Origin: Mytilus edulis
Taxonomy: Eukaryota > Mollusca > Bivalvia > Mytilida > Mytilidae
NCBI RefSeq assembly: GCF_963676685.1
Contig: NC_092345.1
Coordinates: forward strand, 83,331,592 to 83,395,591
Reading direction: 5' to 3'
Length of the DNA: 64,000 nt
This document shows, in pieces, positions 10,988 through 23,419 of this stretch (positions within the stretch are counted from its first letter, which is position 1; the number at the start of each line of letters is the position of its first letter). Position numbers and translations under genes: made by a program. The notes beneath the pieces were generated by a model. The model was not told the DNA's origin, ran no database searches, and saw nothing but the letters and a program-made list of their open reading frames with translations.

Positions 10988-11904
10988 GAGGCTCTAAAGA
11001 GCCTGGTCGCTCACCTTGGTCCATGTGCATATTAAACAAAGGACACACATGAATTCATAATAATATTGTGTTTTGGTAATGGTGAAGAGTTTGTAGATCT
11101 TACTTTACTGAACATTCTTGCTGCTCACAATTATCTCTATCAATAATGAACTTGGCCCAACAGTTTCAAAGGTAAATATTTTGTAAAAATTTACAAAATT
11201 TACGAAAAATTGTTAAATATTGACTATAAAGGACAATAACTCCTGACGATTTTGTTCATGTTGAATTATTTGTAGATCTTTCTTTGATGTACATTATTGC
11301 TGTTTGCAGTTTATCTCTATTCTTTGATAATATTGTAGATAATAATGAAAAAACTGCAAATAACTTTGCTTTGATCTAAATGCTTTGGTTTCAGAGATAT
11401 GATCCAAAAACTGCATTTTACCCCTATGTACTATTTTCAGCCATGTCAGCCATTTTGGTTAGAGGGCGGGTTCATAGGACACATTTCTTAAACTAAATAC
11501 CCTAATAAGGATTGTAACTAAGTTTGGTTAAATTTGTCTCAGTGGTTTCAGGAGAAGATTTTTGTAAAAGATTGCAAATTTTTTCGAAAAACTGTTAAAA
11601 ATTTACTATAAAGGGCAATGTCAACTGACATTTTTGGTAATGTGGACTTATTTGTAGATCTTACTTTGCTATACATTATTGCTGTTTACAGTTTATCTCT
11701 ATCTATAATAAATTTGTAGATAATAACCAAAAACTGCAAAAATTTCTTAAAATTACAAATTCAGGGGTAGCAACCCAACAACGGATTGCCTGATTTGCCT
11801 GAAAGTTTAAGGGCAGATAGATTTTGACCTAATAAACAATTTAACCCTGTTTGATTTGCTCTAAATGATCTAAATGCTTTGGTTTCAGGTGGGCAAGGTG
11901 AGCT
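10988..11904. mobile_element. GCTCACC-family element, copy 1
   Basis: Begins GAGGCTCTAAAGAGCCTGG, then TCGCTCACCTTGG, and ends GCAAGGTGAGC, so the termini are inverted copies (GCTCACCTTG / CAAGGTGAGC). The interior has the family's blocks: 'TTATTTGTAGATCTTACTTTG', 'TGCTGTTTACAGTTTATCTC' and 'GGGGTAGCAACCCAACAA' style segments, the first two repeated. No coding capacity. A remnant of another repeat follows at once (11940-12070). Confidence 0.75.
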
Positions 11905-12320
11905 TATAAGTAAAGAAAGAAGACAAAATCAGTGTTCATAAGTCTTAGATAAACGATAGAAACATGGCAAAAAAGAAAAAAAAGAAGACGAGCGACAATC
12001 GAGAAAGCTTTAAGATTGAACGACACGAACCCTCCAAAAAGAAACTGGGTAAGATCTCAGAAAGGCTCAAGTAACTCATTGATCTCCACACTGGCTAGTC
12101 TACTGGCATTCACAATTATATCATTGAATTCTGTAAATCTTATTGCTGGTTTTGTTAAGAATAAAAGATGTAGATTTATACGCCAGTGAGACATCAACAT
12201 ACGACATACATTTTGTACATTTAAAAGCATAACGATATCTTGATGACAGAATTAAATCTTAAAAATACTAAAAATACACAAAGCTTCAGTTTAAATAAAT
12301 GTATTTTCTAAACGCCGAGT

Positions 12321-12465
12321 TTACTCTAACATATTTACAAAGTCATTATTATGTACAAAATATGACAAAGTATCAGATGATATAATTGATACATCATTGT
12401 TCCTTTGCCAAGTGTCACCACAACTGTCATATAACACGGAGTCTTTGTTTTTAGCATCATGATAA
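12321..12465 (-). other. Possible 3' exon of the 203-residue secreted-protein gene
   Basis: On the minus strand a good acceptor (TTTTATATCTTTTCAG) is followed by 48 codons in one frame, starting YHDAKNKDSVLYDSCGD and ending NMLE-stop. The composition (D, S, N, one Cys) is unlike AT-rich noise. The phase (one base finishing a split codon) matches the donor at 13512 that follows the stop of the upstream ORF. It may be a 3' UTR exon, or a coding exon used by another splice form. Another frame is also open here, which weakens the coding argument. Confidence 0.3.
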
Positions 12466-12479
12466 CTGAAAAGATATAA

Positions 12480-13500
12480 AAAAAAAAATAGGTTAAAAGA
12501 AAAGAAAGGGATGCACTAGTGTCATAGCTGAAAATATGACACTCACAGAAGAAACTAATCTCCATTTAATATTACAATAAGAATTGCATTTGGCATATCC
12601 GCGGTATAGTTATCGTACTGAAGTTACGCACGGAGTTCGGCTTATCAAAGGTTACGGTACTCGACGTCGTTTTTTTTTTCTAATATTTCAACCAACTTCT
12701 GTACAAAACGTCAATACGTTGCACCTATTTTTAAATACAGCTGTAATTTTCACATGCGTCTGTTTGCCGAATACGTGGACATGACTGTTAGTTTATAAAA
12801 CAAGACGTGACTGTCAGCCTCGGAGTTGTATATCGCTTGTAGTCTATGGATATTGGTATTTATGGCAAATCTTTGAACTTTTGCAGACCAAAGGCGTTTA
12901 CTACCTTGTACCTGAGAGCACCATAGGGTTTGTTCTTTTTTCAAGTCAAAGCAGGCAATGGTGTTGTTGACTGATAAATGTCAGACTCATATTTGTTTTT
13001 GTAAAAGTAAAACGACGATTTACACTTTTTATCTATCATATGGAATCCGACAACTAGGAAAATATTGCATTTCGCTGATCAGATTTGAATGCGTGTTTCA
13101 GATGCGGAGCCAGTACTTTGACGGGACATAATTAGCCAACGTTTAGACTGATACTTGTACTGAAAAGTCCATGCACTCATCATATATGTAGCTCCATAAA
13201 GGGGGCGGGGCTCATGTGCATCCACCCTTTAATCCACCTCTGTGTTTTATATACCTCAACATTGGTATGTAATTTGTATATGTTCATTACAAAAAAACCC
13301 ATTTACAATAGGGATACAATTATCATATATGTTTGCTAAAACTTTTGTTACAAATATAGGATTTTCACATTGAGGGATGATACCATTTTCTGACATTTTT
13401 AAAACTATTTAGATTCTATTAACACCGATATAAAAATCTTCAGACAATTTTATTGTTTGTGGATCAAAGGATGTAGTAAGTACTTACGATAGTCATGCTT
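12480..13500. other. Gene-free stretch between the two candidate exons
   Basis: If the donor at 13512 and acceptor at 12466 are used together, this is an intron of about 1 kb. It holds scattered short repeats and no exon I can support. Confidence 0.35.
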
Positions 13501-13526
13501 TATAAGACAACTTACCTTTATATCAG

Positions 13527-14138
13527 TTAGTTCCTATCTATTTTTCTTTTTTTCATCATTTGACCGATATCCTTTCCATCTAATAAAAATTTCAAACTAT
13601 TTTTGACGTTTCTATTGAGCCGTTTGATTCGTTTTTCCTGTCCTCTAAGCTCATTAAATAGGTACGACATTGTCTGCGCAATCTCCGTTAGCATGGACCT
13701 CTCCCAGGACACAACATCCCAGTTATCTGACATCATGTTCAATATCTTATCCAGCTTAGAATTGGTCACATCTTTGTTTTTGTCTGTTAGGGTATTGTTA
13801 ACACCTATCACACGAATCTGTTTAATTCCCGGCTTGTCTTTTCCGACAAAACCATTTGATAGTTTATACTGCAAAGTGTCGTTAGATTTTGGTACATTTA
13901 AATTTTTGCCATTTGAGTCCATTATTTCGGCATTCTGTTTGTATTCTCCGTTGAAAGGCACTTTTCTTTTTCCAGTTCTTGTCTCTTTTACACCAAGCAG
14001 TGTATCTAATTTGTGTAAAGACTTAAATCTTGAAACACGCTCCTCTCCTTTTCCAACTTGATATTGCTTGTCAGCATTGCCGAATGGTTTACAATGACAC
14101 GACAAAATGTAAACAAATAAGACAACAAGAACCTTCAT
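13527..14138 (-). CDS. Secreted protein of unknown family, 203 residues
   Basis: The single open frame starts at ATG in good context (GCAAAATGA). Residues 1-16 form a signal peptide (MKVLVVLFVYILSCHC), with cleavage likely just before KPFG. The mature chain is basic and hydrophilic and has no Cys. It has N-glycosylation sequons at N86 (NDT) and N114 (NNT), dibasic and tribasic sites (GKRK at 57-60, EKR 168-170), and an amphipathic, probably helical C-terminal half (about 125-185) with Leu/Met heptads. I recognise no domain. Candidate roles for such a protein in a bivalve (matrix, mantle, hormone precursor) cannot be told apart here. The stop is followed 12 bases later by a consensus donor (AAAG|GTAAGT), so transcription probably continues into a spliced 3' UTR. 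Confidence 0.65.
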   Translation of the reverse strand: MKVLVVLFVYILSCHCKPFGNADKQYQVGKGEERVSRFKSLHKLDTLLGVKETRTGKRKVPFNGEYKQNAEIMDSNGKNLNVPKSNDTLQYKLSNGFVGKDKPGIKQIRVIGVNNTLTDKNKDVTNSKLDKILNMMSDNWDVVSWERSMLTEIAQTMSYLFNELRGQEKRIKRLNRNVKNSLKFLLDGKDIGQMMKKRKIDRN

Positions 14139-15260
14139 TTTGCAGAAAAGTTATATCTTAAAGCTTATCAAGTATTGCATTGTTGTACGAATATGAACGA
14201 TAGCTTTATCGGTACCAAGTGCACGTAATTAAACACTACGATAAACTTGAAATTCTGGGGCTAAATCGCAATACAGCAATGTTAACAGCATTACAATTTT
14301 ATTATAAATTATGAAGAATAACACTCCAAATGCAAAGTATCTTAAAAGGTTACTTATACTAGTGCTTGATTAATCCATAGTATATAAAACAAAAATAAGG
14401 AGATGTGGTAGTATTTTCAATGATATTATACCACTATCCGCCAAAGTTCAAATGAAATGAATGTAAGCATTCCAATTCATAAGAATAAACGAAAACATTT
14501 GAATACCAATCGTGTCTAACGATTCCAAGGTTGGACAATAATTTTTGGGAGAGAAAAAAGAATGCACCTGTCATGTAATTTACAATAATTTAAGGTGGAG
14601 TTGATTATTTTGTATAAATTGTGTATATATAAATTGATGGTGATTAAATGCTAGGTGTTGAAATCGTCTATGATGCCAAGGCCAGTGCAATCACCTATCG
14701 TATGGTAAACGGTCAATTATATCTTCAATAATCACAAAAACTTGAGAATTTATTTGGTTTTAAAAGATATTTACAACTATATCAGAAATATCTTTAACAT
14801 AATAACGGGTTAAATCAACATTTTTTTGTTTAAAAAAAGTACAGTTCTTTCTTCTCAAGTCGTCAATTATAAAGAATTAAAAGATGAAACAATTCTTCAT
14901 GGCTTGTTAAAGAAGTTTATAACATATGGAGATTTAAATCGGTGTCTGGTGACGATGGTGTACTTTTACAATACCCAATTTCCACGTCATTAAAACTTTT
15001 TCAGACATGCGCACTTTAATACCTCAATAAATAACGCCACATGCATATTGGTGGGATGGATGTATGTGGAAGAGGGGTTGAATTTTCGTATACATATATA
15101 TTTTTTCTAATATTGTGAACGTTTCAGGTGTGCCGGGGGTTGGAACCCCATTTTCAATTTTACTGAATCCACTCCTGCATCCTTTCAAGCTTCTTATGCA
15201 TTTAAAAAGACGTGCAATGACTTTGTTGAAGACGTTTATTCAAATATATACCCAGTTTTT
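14139..15260. other. Gene-free stretch upstream of the secreted-protein gene
   Basis: This should hold the promoter of the minus-strand gene. I see no convincing TATA box or other site, and no exon. Confidence 0.35.
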
Positions 15261-15469
15261 GTTTGGTATGACTATACTTATTTACTTCTGAACTATGACA
15301 ACAAAATATTTCCGTTTTCCATTACTGTATACCTTACAACAAAATTATTTTCATTTACCTGTGTACATTTTATTTGCATGGCGGCATATTGTCCAAGTTC
15401 ATGGTTGTCTTTCTGATACCGTTTAGCATCTCACATTGTATCATAGACCAAATTTATTCGTTCAGTGTA

Positions 15470-15860
15470 CGTTCACTTATGTTTATATGTCTTTTGATTA
15501 TGTTAAGCCATTTCTATTGATATTTTATAGTGTGTCTTTCTATGTTGTGATGTTACACTATTGTTTCAGGGTGAAGGTTGGTACCTATTAAAACAATGAA
15601 ACCCGCTACATTTATATGCACCATCTGTCTTTGATGTTCAGTGCTTGTCGTTTGTTGATGTGGTTCATTAGTGTTTCGCGTTTTTTTTTATATAGATTAT
15701 ACCGTTGATTTTTCTGTTCGAATGATTTTATACTAGTCATGTTTGGGGGCCCTTTATAGCTTGTTGTTCTGTGTGAGCCAGGTCTACATGTTGAAGACCG
15801 TACTTTGACTTATGATGGTTTACTTTTACAAATTCTGACTTGGATGGAGATCGAGTTGAT
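15470..15860 (+). repeat. Long copy of a mussel interspersed repeat, 3' truncated
   Basis: Contains, in family order, 'GTGATGTTACACTATTGTTT', AACCCGCTACATTTAT-like, 'TTGTCGTTTGTTGATGTGG', 'ATATAGATTATACCGTTG', 'CATGTTTGGGGGCCCTTTAT' and 'GACTTGGATGGAGA'. In other copies the last block continues into the segment seen inverted at 3640-3700; here the match stops after GGATGGAGA. Structure suggests a retroelement tail, but no polymerase frame is visible. Confidence 0.6.
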
Positions 15861-17820
15861 TGATTCGGCTATCAGCGATATCAAACCAAAAAAATCAAAA
15901 TAAAACATGCAAAAGATATCTGGGGTTGAAGTCATAAAACTTTGCTAGGTGCTCGGAGCACAAAATTCATGCGTGAAACATGAAATCCAGCATTTTGATT
16001 GGTTGATTTTGGAGTATGAGAACAAAAAACTGACTCGAAAGTTTTATGACCGCAAGGAAGTCAACATACGGTCTCCATCGATAGCGTGTGTATGATAAGT
16101 CTCATTGTGAACTGATTTAAAAGTGAATTGTTATTGTGTTGGTATTGGTTTGATAAAGCATATATATATATATAAGTGAATGGGAAGAACCCTTTTTGCA
16201 TTTAGTAATTTTTTGGATTGAAAATATATATTCTTAGACTATTTAAGTCTATAAAATTGCATTTAATTTGAAATGTATAGAGTTTAAAATTAACACGTTG
16301 TATCAGCAGTAAGTTAATCTTTTATTCAATTGCTTTATAGAATTGCAATCCTCAAATGAAAAGATAAAGATAAAAGATAAAGATCTTACATGCAGGTGCA
16401 AGTACAGACGATTATAGTTACGCATCATTTTATAACTTCAAAAATATAATTTGAAATTATATTTGATATCATTAGCTCTTATGAATACAGATGCGTAATC
16501 AATTCAAGGTAATGATCTTCAGTTGTTTTTTTATGTTACATAAATCACTTTAGGGTATTACGTACGGGTCTTCTATCATCTCGGATTGTTGAAAATCAGA
16601 AAAAAAATATGTAACAATGGTAGATCTTTCATTAGATATTCAAATTTGAGACAGAAAGGCAATTCATTTGCAAGATTTTTTCAAGAAAACGAGTATAGGA
16701 ATCCTTTTTTTTCTGGAAACATATTATAATAACTATTCTCATATATATATAATTTCTTAATTCTATATCTTACTAATACCCATATCATATAGTAAGTTAA
16801 AAAAAATGGATCTGGCATGACAAAATATGAAACAATTCTGAACAGAAAATTAACGTCCTATTGTATGCTCAAAAACATAAAAAGAGAAAAACAAAAAGAC
16901 AGACAGCAACCAAAGACAACGAAAACAACTGAATTACATGCTTCTGACTTAGGACATGTACAAGGATTAAACATATTTTGGAGCGAACAACTCTCCCCTA
17001 ACCGTGGATAGATGTCAATAGTCATATGTCGTCAAAACAGTGACAGATTTGTGACAGAATTGCATAATAAAACTTTGGAATTATGAAAAGAAATAACACT
17101 TATTACCTAATATATAATCTGATAAAATTTTACTTATCAAAAGCACTCATGTGTCCAAATTCGATGAAATTAAAAACGTAACGTGTCCCCACTTTATCAC
17201 CTTCATTTGTCATTTCAGGGTCAAATAAACTAATGGTAATGAAGTCAATCAGGACCAGTCATGCCACAGTGCATGTTTTATAAAAAAACTAATTATTTTA
17301 AATAAATATGTAATATCCTTGACAAACCAAAATCAATCATTTAAATACATTTCAAAAGCAGGCACGTAAGGTAAACATATACTTTGTACCTGAGAAATAC
17401 CTGGTCGGAATTTCTTACCTTTTAATTGCTTTTGATTAATTGATCTTGGATTTTAATACGGAAACAATATCATATTGATTCTTCTTTACTAACTGAAGAT
17501 TTATCTGGTTTTCAATGGAGTTAAACGTGTAAGCTTACAGTCTTATGACACTCAGGCGTTGTGTGTAGGGATGAATATCATACCAAATGTGTCCGTTCAA
17601 ACATGTTGGTTTATATTAGTGGAGTATTATTATCACTCAGAGTTTATGAGACTTGAGATTAATTTGTGAAATAAAAAAATTGAAAATTCTTAGGGTGGAC
17701 CGGACAGTTATTATATACGTGGGAGAACTTGAAGAAGTCGTAAAATAACAACAGAGATATTTTACAATCTAATAAAACTTCAATTTTGTTTGTTTGGCTA
17801 TTATGGAAATTGATTGATGT
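15861..17820. other. Gene-free stretch with weak repeats
   Basis: Holds a TA microsatellite near 16160-16175 and a decayed mussel repeat around 16860-17010 (CAGACAGCAACCAAAGACAA, CTTCTGACTTAGGACATGTA). No exon seen. Confidence 0.4.
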
Positions 17821-17826
17821 CTCGGG

Positions 17827-17834
17827 TATAAAAG
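17827..17834 (+). promoter_or_regulatory. TATA box of the EF-hand gene
   Basis: TATAAAAG preceded by CGGG, a consensus TATA box. Initiation is expected roughly 30 bp downstream, near 17855-17862. That would place the first in-frame ATG (17852) at or before the transcript start and favours the ATG at 17897. Confidence 0.6.
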
Positions 17835-17896
17835 TCGAATGACCGACAAAAATGCAGAGATTTACATTTCAGTTATCTATTGGAGGAAGTCGAATC

Positions 17897-18301
17897 ATGA
17901 CGACCAAAGACGTAGGAGACAATCCGAAGGGTCTTAAAAAGGCTGATCAGGCCACGAAAGACGAGGTTATAAAACTGGACGAAGAGACCACTCCGAAGGC
18001 AGACACAAAAACAGAAGGTTCAGAAAAGACTATTGAAGAAAAAAAAACTGCAAAAAATATGGAAGAAAAACAACCTGCAAAAAATAAGGAACAAAAATCC
18101 GATGAGAAACCTAAAGGCATTACAAAAGAATTAGAAGAACAGTTAATGAAAAGTTATAAAAATGTGTCTGATGAATACAAAAAACTGCTTATCAAATTCT
18201 TTAAAGCTGCTGATACAGAAAAAGTTGGATATTTAACTATTCAAAAGTTTGTTCCAGCTGTGAGAAAGTTAGGTTATTCTGGAACGGACAGACATTGTGC
18301 T
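17897..18301 (+). CDS. Calmodulin-like EF-hand protein, exon 1
   Basis: The three exons (17897-18301, 22965-23059, 23420-23636) give a 238-residue protein. Residues 1-85 are a low-complexity Lys/Glu/Asp-rich extension (for example EEKKTAKNMEEKQPAKNKEQ), probably disordered. Residues 86-238 carry four EF-hands. EF1 (loop D106-K117) is degenerate, with Lys in place of the last Glu, so it probably does not bind calcium. EF2 (N142-E153) has Asn at position 1. EF3 (D179-E190) and EF4 (D215-E226) are canonical D-x-D/N-x-D-G loops with Glu at 12. Known for the family: calcium-dependent target binding; the target here is unknown. The start at 17897 is chosen from TATA spacing; an upstream in-frame ATG at 17852 would add 15 residues. 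Exon 1 ends in phase 0 at GCT|GTAAGT. Confidence 0.85.
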
Positions 18302-20679
18302 GTAAGTATATAACAATCTTTTTTTCTTCCCTAACAAGTATCTGTTAGTAATGCCAAACTCCCCACAAGATTGCAATCATCAAAAGAAAACATAAGCCAT
18401 GCATGTAAATATTATATTGTCTCAATGTAACTTCAATGCACGAGACTTAATACGTAGGCAGACCATAGGCGAGGTTCTGGACTTGATACAGGCAGGGGGT
18501 TAAGGTTGTATTTGTAGATCTCATATCTTATTTAATCTTGACCTTTTTGGGAATTTGAATTTTCACCCTTGCGATATACATTTGTTACATTAGCGCCAAT
18601 GCATTTATTTTGTGAATACTCGGTGTATCCGTCTGGTGTATCGAGCGAAGAGAGAAACCAAGTTTTGTTTATAAAATACAACATGCTTTTGTACCAGTCC
18701 TTTATTACTTAGCTCGTCAATATTCTGTAAATATTCATTATATGCTTTTGTCTCTATCGAAAATATTTCCCCCCGTTGAACCCATGCATATTTCCCACAT
18801 AGTCAAATGTGGAACCTATCATACAGTAGTGATGCCTTTTCTAATTGGAGGTTTGGAGGTACAATTGTGACTTGACTTTTCGTTTTGTTTTGATATATTT
18901 CTTTGACTGTACACCAACACAGACCTAACCTCAAATTTTCGTGAGTCGAGATATTGCATTTTGTTGTTTTGGTGTATTCAAAAGTTGTATAGTCTAATTG
19001 TTTTGGAGATGGTACATCGATATGCATTTTATTATAGGTTAAACTGTTTGTAACACTTGTGTAGCCTAAATTCTCTTTATTTTCAAAACGACAAATGCTT
19101 TTATGGAATGCGAGGTTTAAACTTCTATGTAAGACTATGTTTTTGACCAATATATATTTATAACTTATTGTTCGCTTAATTCTATAATTACTCTTCAAAA
19201 TATTAACCATTTACCTACGAAGCTTATAAAGAAACTACATTTCAATACAATTTGCCATTGTTTGGTAGTATTTTTCTATTCAGACACATTTGTTACATTA
19301 ATGTTAAAGAAAACAAGTAACAAAAACATTATGCTGATACAATTCAAAACCGTAATGCTATTTACATATATATATATATATATATAAGCCATGTTTTACG
19401 AAATATCAATAATGCAAAGATGTTTCAACCATACAAGTGTGTAAAAGTGTCAACATTTTACACCAAGGTCAAAATACTACTAATCAGAAGAGTAAATGTA
19501 CAGTTACATACCATTGACAACAAAGAAAAAGATTATTCAATTCAGAAGTTTTGTTTATCAGTTACATAAAAGTTGTCAAAACCTTATTTTTTCTAATAAT
19601 TTAACTAATATTATTATAATGGAAATACTTTAATCCTGTACCTGGTCCTTAATAAAAAAAAAATGTGCTTTGTAAAAACTGCACGGAAAGACATTCGAAA
19701 CCGTAATGTATATGATTGGTTATTGGCTGTTCAGTTCAGTGACAAATATTTTATGCATATTCCGGACGAGAACAAATCAACAACAAATCTTGTGCGTGGG
19801 TTCTGCAAACGACATCGAGCGGGCGAAAATGAAGGTTGTGCATCTCGACAGCCACTTATATATGAGAATACGTTGGATACAGACATATACGATCGACTGC
19901 TATGGGCGAATTAATGGTGTGCATATCGAATGCCATTAATCAAGGAGGGTACATACTAATGTATGTTTAATTATGGCTAACGTTTTGCCTAATGCAACGG
20001 TTTATACCTACTGACCCATCAAAGAGTTACTCAAGTGGGTTATATAAGGCGCATATAGTGCTTCCTCGTTCGGAACGGACTCAGCTTCCGAAAATTTACA
20101 CATCCATCACAGCCAACCCAACGTCCCATTTTAGCACGAGTTTTACTGCCTGATGGTAGAAGTCCAGGGATGACCATATTAAAATAAAAATATTTGACTG
20201 GCGGTTAATAAAGGACCCACGACATGAATTTGAGATAAGACACATTAACATGTGTCATGTAATTGATTTTATTCTTTCATCTTGTTTCTAAGTTCTTATT
20301 ATCGTAGTATCTATTATATTGAATATTTACAAGACTTTTAAATCATTACATTCTAGTGGTCGCCCGATTATTTAGAAAGTCCAATATCATTATTTAACAG
20401 TTTTTGAGTATCTGTGCGCATACTTATTTGTAAAACCACTTTGTTTACCTACGATAAACATTTTGGCACCTTTTTTTTCAGACACAATTTAGCATATAAT
20501 ATTTTGTATTAACCGTAAACATTTACTATTGGATATATCATAGCGGAATGTTTTATTTTTTTGTTATTGATGGAAGCTGTAGTGCTTCGTTTCTGCATAT
20601 CGTATGATTTTTTCCCCAGATATCAATATTATGGGGTTTTATAGATTACACATTTCATATCAATACATTCACCTCACGG

Positions 20680-21140
20680 ACGGCACTAATTTTTCGTTTG
20701 ATTACAAGTATCAATGTTTACAAAGATGTACAACATTCCTTTATGCAAATTAAAATTTAACTTTGCTACTGTAGTTGTTAATAGTGTACATATCATGTTT
20801 TCTCTCATTTATAACTGTGTTTATTACATGTAACTTCTGTAAACCCTTGTATTGACGAACGTTTGTCAGAATAAAGATGTATATAGTAGTTTATAACGCA
20901 ACCAGTATAGGATAAATAAACGTCATTCCTACACGCCATAGTTTATATGTTTTTGCATTTGCATGAATAAATGAAAAAAAGAACTTTAATTGGCTTTTTC
21001 AATATAACATCCTCGTCAAACCGAAACGCCAATATGAAATTATTTTGGCTAACGGTCGATACCGTGTGTAATATTGAAAAGTCAAATCACACATTTAAAA
21101 CAGTTGTTTTTCTGTTGAGAGTTGACGAAAACATATCTTG
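20680..21140. repeat. Intronic duplication, copy A
   Basis: Shares with 22250-22575, in the same order: CGGACGGCACT / CGAACGGCACT, TTATGCAAATTAAAATTTAA-like, GATAAATAAACGT, TTGCATTTGCATGAATAAAT, 'TTGGCTTTTTCAATATAA', CCTCGTCAA, 'TTATTTTGGCT', ACCGTGTGT and 'TGTTGTTTTTCTGTT'. The copies differ by many substitutions and indels, so the event is old. Confidence 0.65.
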
Positions 21141-22249
21141 CATTTTTTTCTGTCGTTGAACTGCTACCCATTGACATGTATCTCATATTTTTCAAATTTA
21201 TAATATATGCGTTTATGGTTGTTCGTAACGAAATTGCATGATAAAAATATTTTATTGTCTGTCATACTGAGGAAAGAACTTATTTGACCACACAAAAATT
21301 AAAACATAATTTTCAAAGTATAATTACTTTTTGCAATGTCAGCAAATTTATTAGCAGTATACTTAATCGTAAATTTGACATACATACAGTGTTGATTTTG
21401 TACTTGAATTATTTCTTGTTTATGACAGACTTTGAGTTTAAAATTTATTTTAAGTATTATTTAAAGGCGTATTTATATATATATGAAGTGTAACAGTCTA
21501 TCAACAGATATAACACTCACACATTTTAAAATAGCAATATTCACACGACTTTTAATACAGTTATTAGATTGAAAAGGGATATTGATTGAAATACACAAAA
21601 AATGTTCAGAATATTTAATTTTCATTGTTTCTATTATTTTTTTTTATATAAATGCAGCTGACTTGTGTACAATTGAAGCAGGTTTTGATATGATATAATT
21701 GAAATTGATGTGGAAAAGTTCAGGATTTTTCTCTAGTAATATGAAGTTTGATTGTTCCATTGGTATCTTTCGCCTTTTCTGGTTGATTTCGTTATTATTT
21801 TCTAAGCTGTTATTTGATAATTTTTTGAATTAAGATCGATTTACATCTAACGGCATGAATATATTGCTTGGTGTATACTATTTATTTAAAATTAATCAGG
21901 TTTTGTCATGTTGTCTAAATCTGCACTACAATGAGAAAGTTTCCCCGAGGAAATAAACCACTAAATGATTTGTAGATTCTTTCTCAAACGATCAGTGGTA
22001 ATTGAAATCGAAGTTACACACGGGAGTATATAGAATCCGTTATAGGTATACTCGGTGTTAACTGTCATTCAATTTGATACAATAAGCATTAACACTATTG
22101 TAATAATAAGTATCGCGATCATCATAATTATGCTCGATTTGTATGAAAAGAAAGACAACTCTCATTTACTTGTGTCACTTGGGTTTATGATTTTTTCAGG
22201 GCTTTTATTCTATAGACCGAACATTTAATAAAAGATACATATAGCTCGC

Positions 22250-22575
22250 GAACGGCACTTATTATTAATTTGATTACAATTATGGCTGTTTATAAAGATT
22301 TATGTAAATTAAAATTAAACTGCGCTACAGTAGTTTAGAACGCAAACTAGGATGATAAATAAACGTGAATCCTGCATGCCATATAGTTATGTTTTGGCAT
22401 TTGCATGAATAAATGGGGAAAAAAATAATTGGCTTTTTCAATATAAATCCTCGTCAACAAGCAATGCCATTATGCAATTATTTTGGCTTATGGTTGTTAC
22501 CGTGTGTGGTATTGATAAGCCAGTTCACATATTTTAAACTGTTGTTTTTCTGTTAAGAGTTGATGAAGTTTGTGA
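22250..22575. repeat. Intronic duplication, copy B
   Basis: Partner of 20680-21140 in the same orientation; shorter because of internal deletions. Confidence 0.65.
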
Positions 22576-22964
22576 AACCATGATTGATATCAATATTACG
22601 GATGGCTGACATAGAACGACTGTGGAACTTCTGTTAGGCGGGACAATTATACGTTGACAGAGTAGTTGTCTTTTCTTTTTAAAATCTCCGAAGTCGTCTT
22701 CATATCATCCTCAGTTTGGACCCTGGCTATTGGAATGGTTAGTGAAAATTAGTCTTTGGTTTTCTATGATGTGTTTTCATTATTTGCCATGGAGTTGTCG
22801 CTCAGTTTGTCATCGACTTATGCGTTTGAATGTCTCTTTTGGTATCCCCCGCTCTCTTCTTCTTTTATCAGCATTGAAATGATCCATAACGAAATCAGCT
22901 CTTGAATTGTATTTTTCTTATATGAAATAAATTTTGTTATCTTTTTTCTTTTTTCTCATTTCAG

Positions 22965-23059
22965 CAAATGTTTGTTGATGTAAACACAAATTTTGACGGA
23001 AAAGTAACAATCTATGAATTTATGTCTGAAATGACCAAAAGAGACCCAAGAACAATAAG
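22965..23059 (+). CDS. Calmodulin-like EF-hand protein, exon 2
   Basis: A 95-bp exon after a strong pyrimidine tract (TTTTTTCTCATTTCAG). It starts in phase 0 and encodes QMFVDVNTNFDGKVTIYE, the second EF-hand, then FMSEMTKRDPRTI. The only donor that keeps the frame is AAG|GCAAGT, a GC donor. The GT at 23064 would put TGA at the start of exon 3. Confidence 0.85.
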
Positions 23060-23419
23060 GCAAGTATCTTCTTGACTTTTAATATATATATTAAGATATG
23101 TTTTTAATAACCCTCTAAACGTTTACGCTGTTGCTTGACTATACAAAATTTTAACATGAATGAATTTCGAACAGATACACTATATAATGGAGCTCTTTTT
23201 TCGAAATATACCAGTCAAGTTTCTGATGTTGGCACAGTCGCTAGACATGTTACCTTAAGTAGCATATTGTTTTTACAATTCACCATTCATGTATACATGG
23301 CACATAAACCATCTTTTACTGAAAAACGTATGTCGTTTTTGAACTGTGATACTATTGAACTGTCTCATTTAAACATGTCCAAAATCTTATTCTATCTATA
23401 TTCCAATTTCTTTTTACAG

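Larger units (their letters stand above)
18302..22964 (+). other. Intron 1 of the EF-hand gene
   Basis: A 4.66-kb GT...AG intron. It holds a TA microsatellite (about 19366-19386), a repeat-like stretch at 19650-20180, a diverged direct duplication (20680-21140 and 22250-22575), and a mussel repeat fragment (22740-22860, with CATGGAGTTGTCGCTCAGTT). The open frames at 18803-19210 and 19663-19939 show no protein features I can support. Confidence 0.75.

Noticed and set aside
11964..12048. A plus-strand first exon starting MAKKKKKKTSDNRES with a donor CTGG|GTAAGA
   Set aside because: The stretch TTGAACGACACGAACCCTCC and the following GGTAAGATCTCAG match a common mussel repeat (AACACGAACCCCACC...GGTGATCTCAG), so the start codon and donor are chance features of a repeat remnant.
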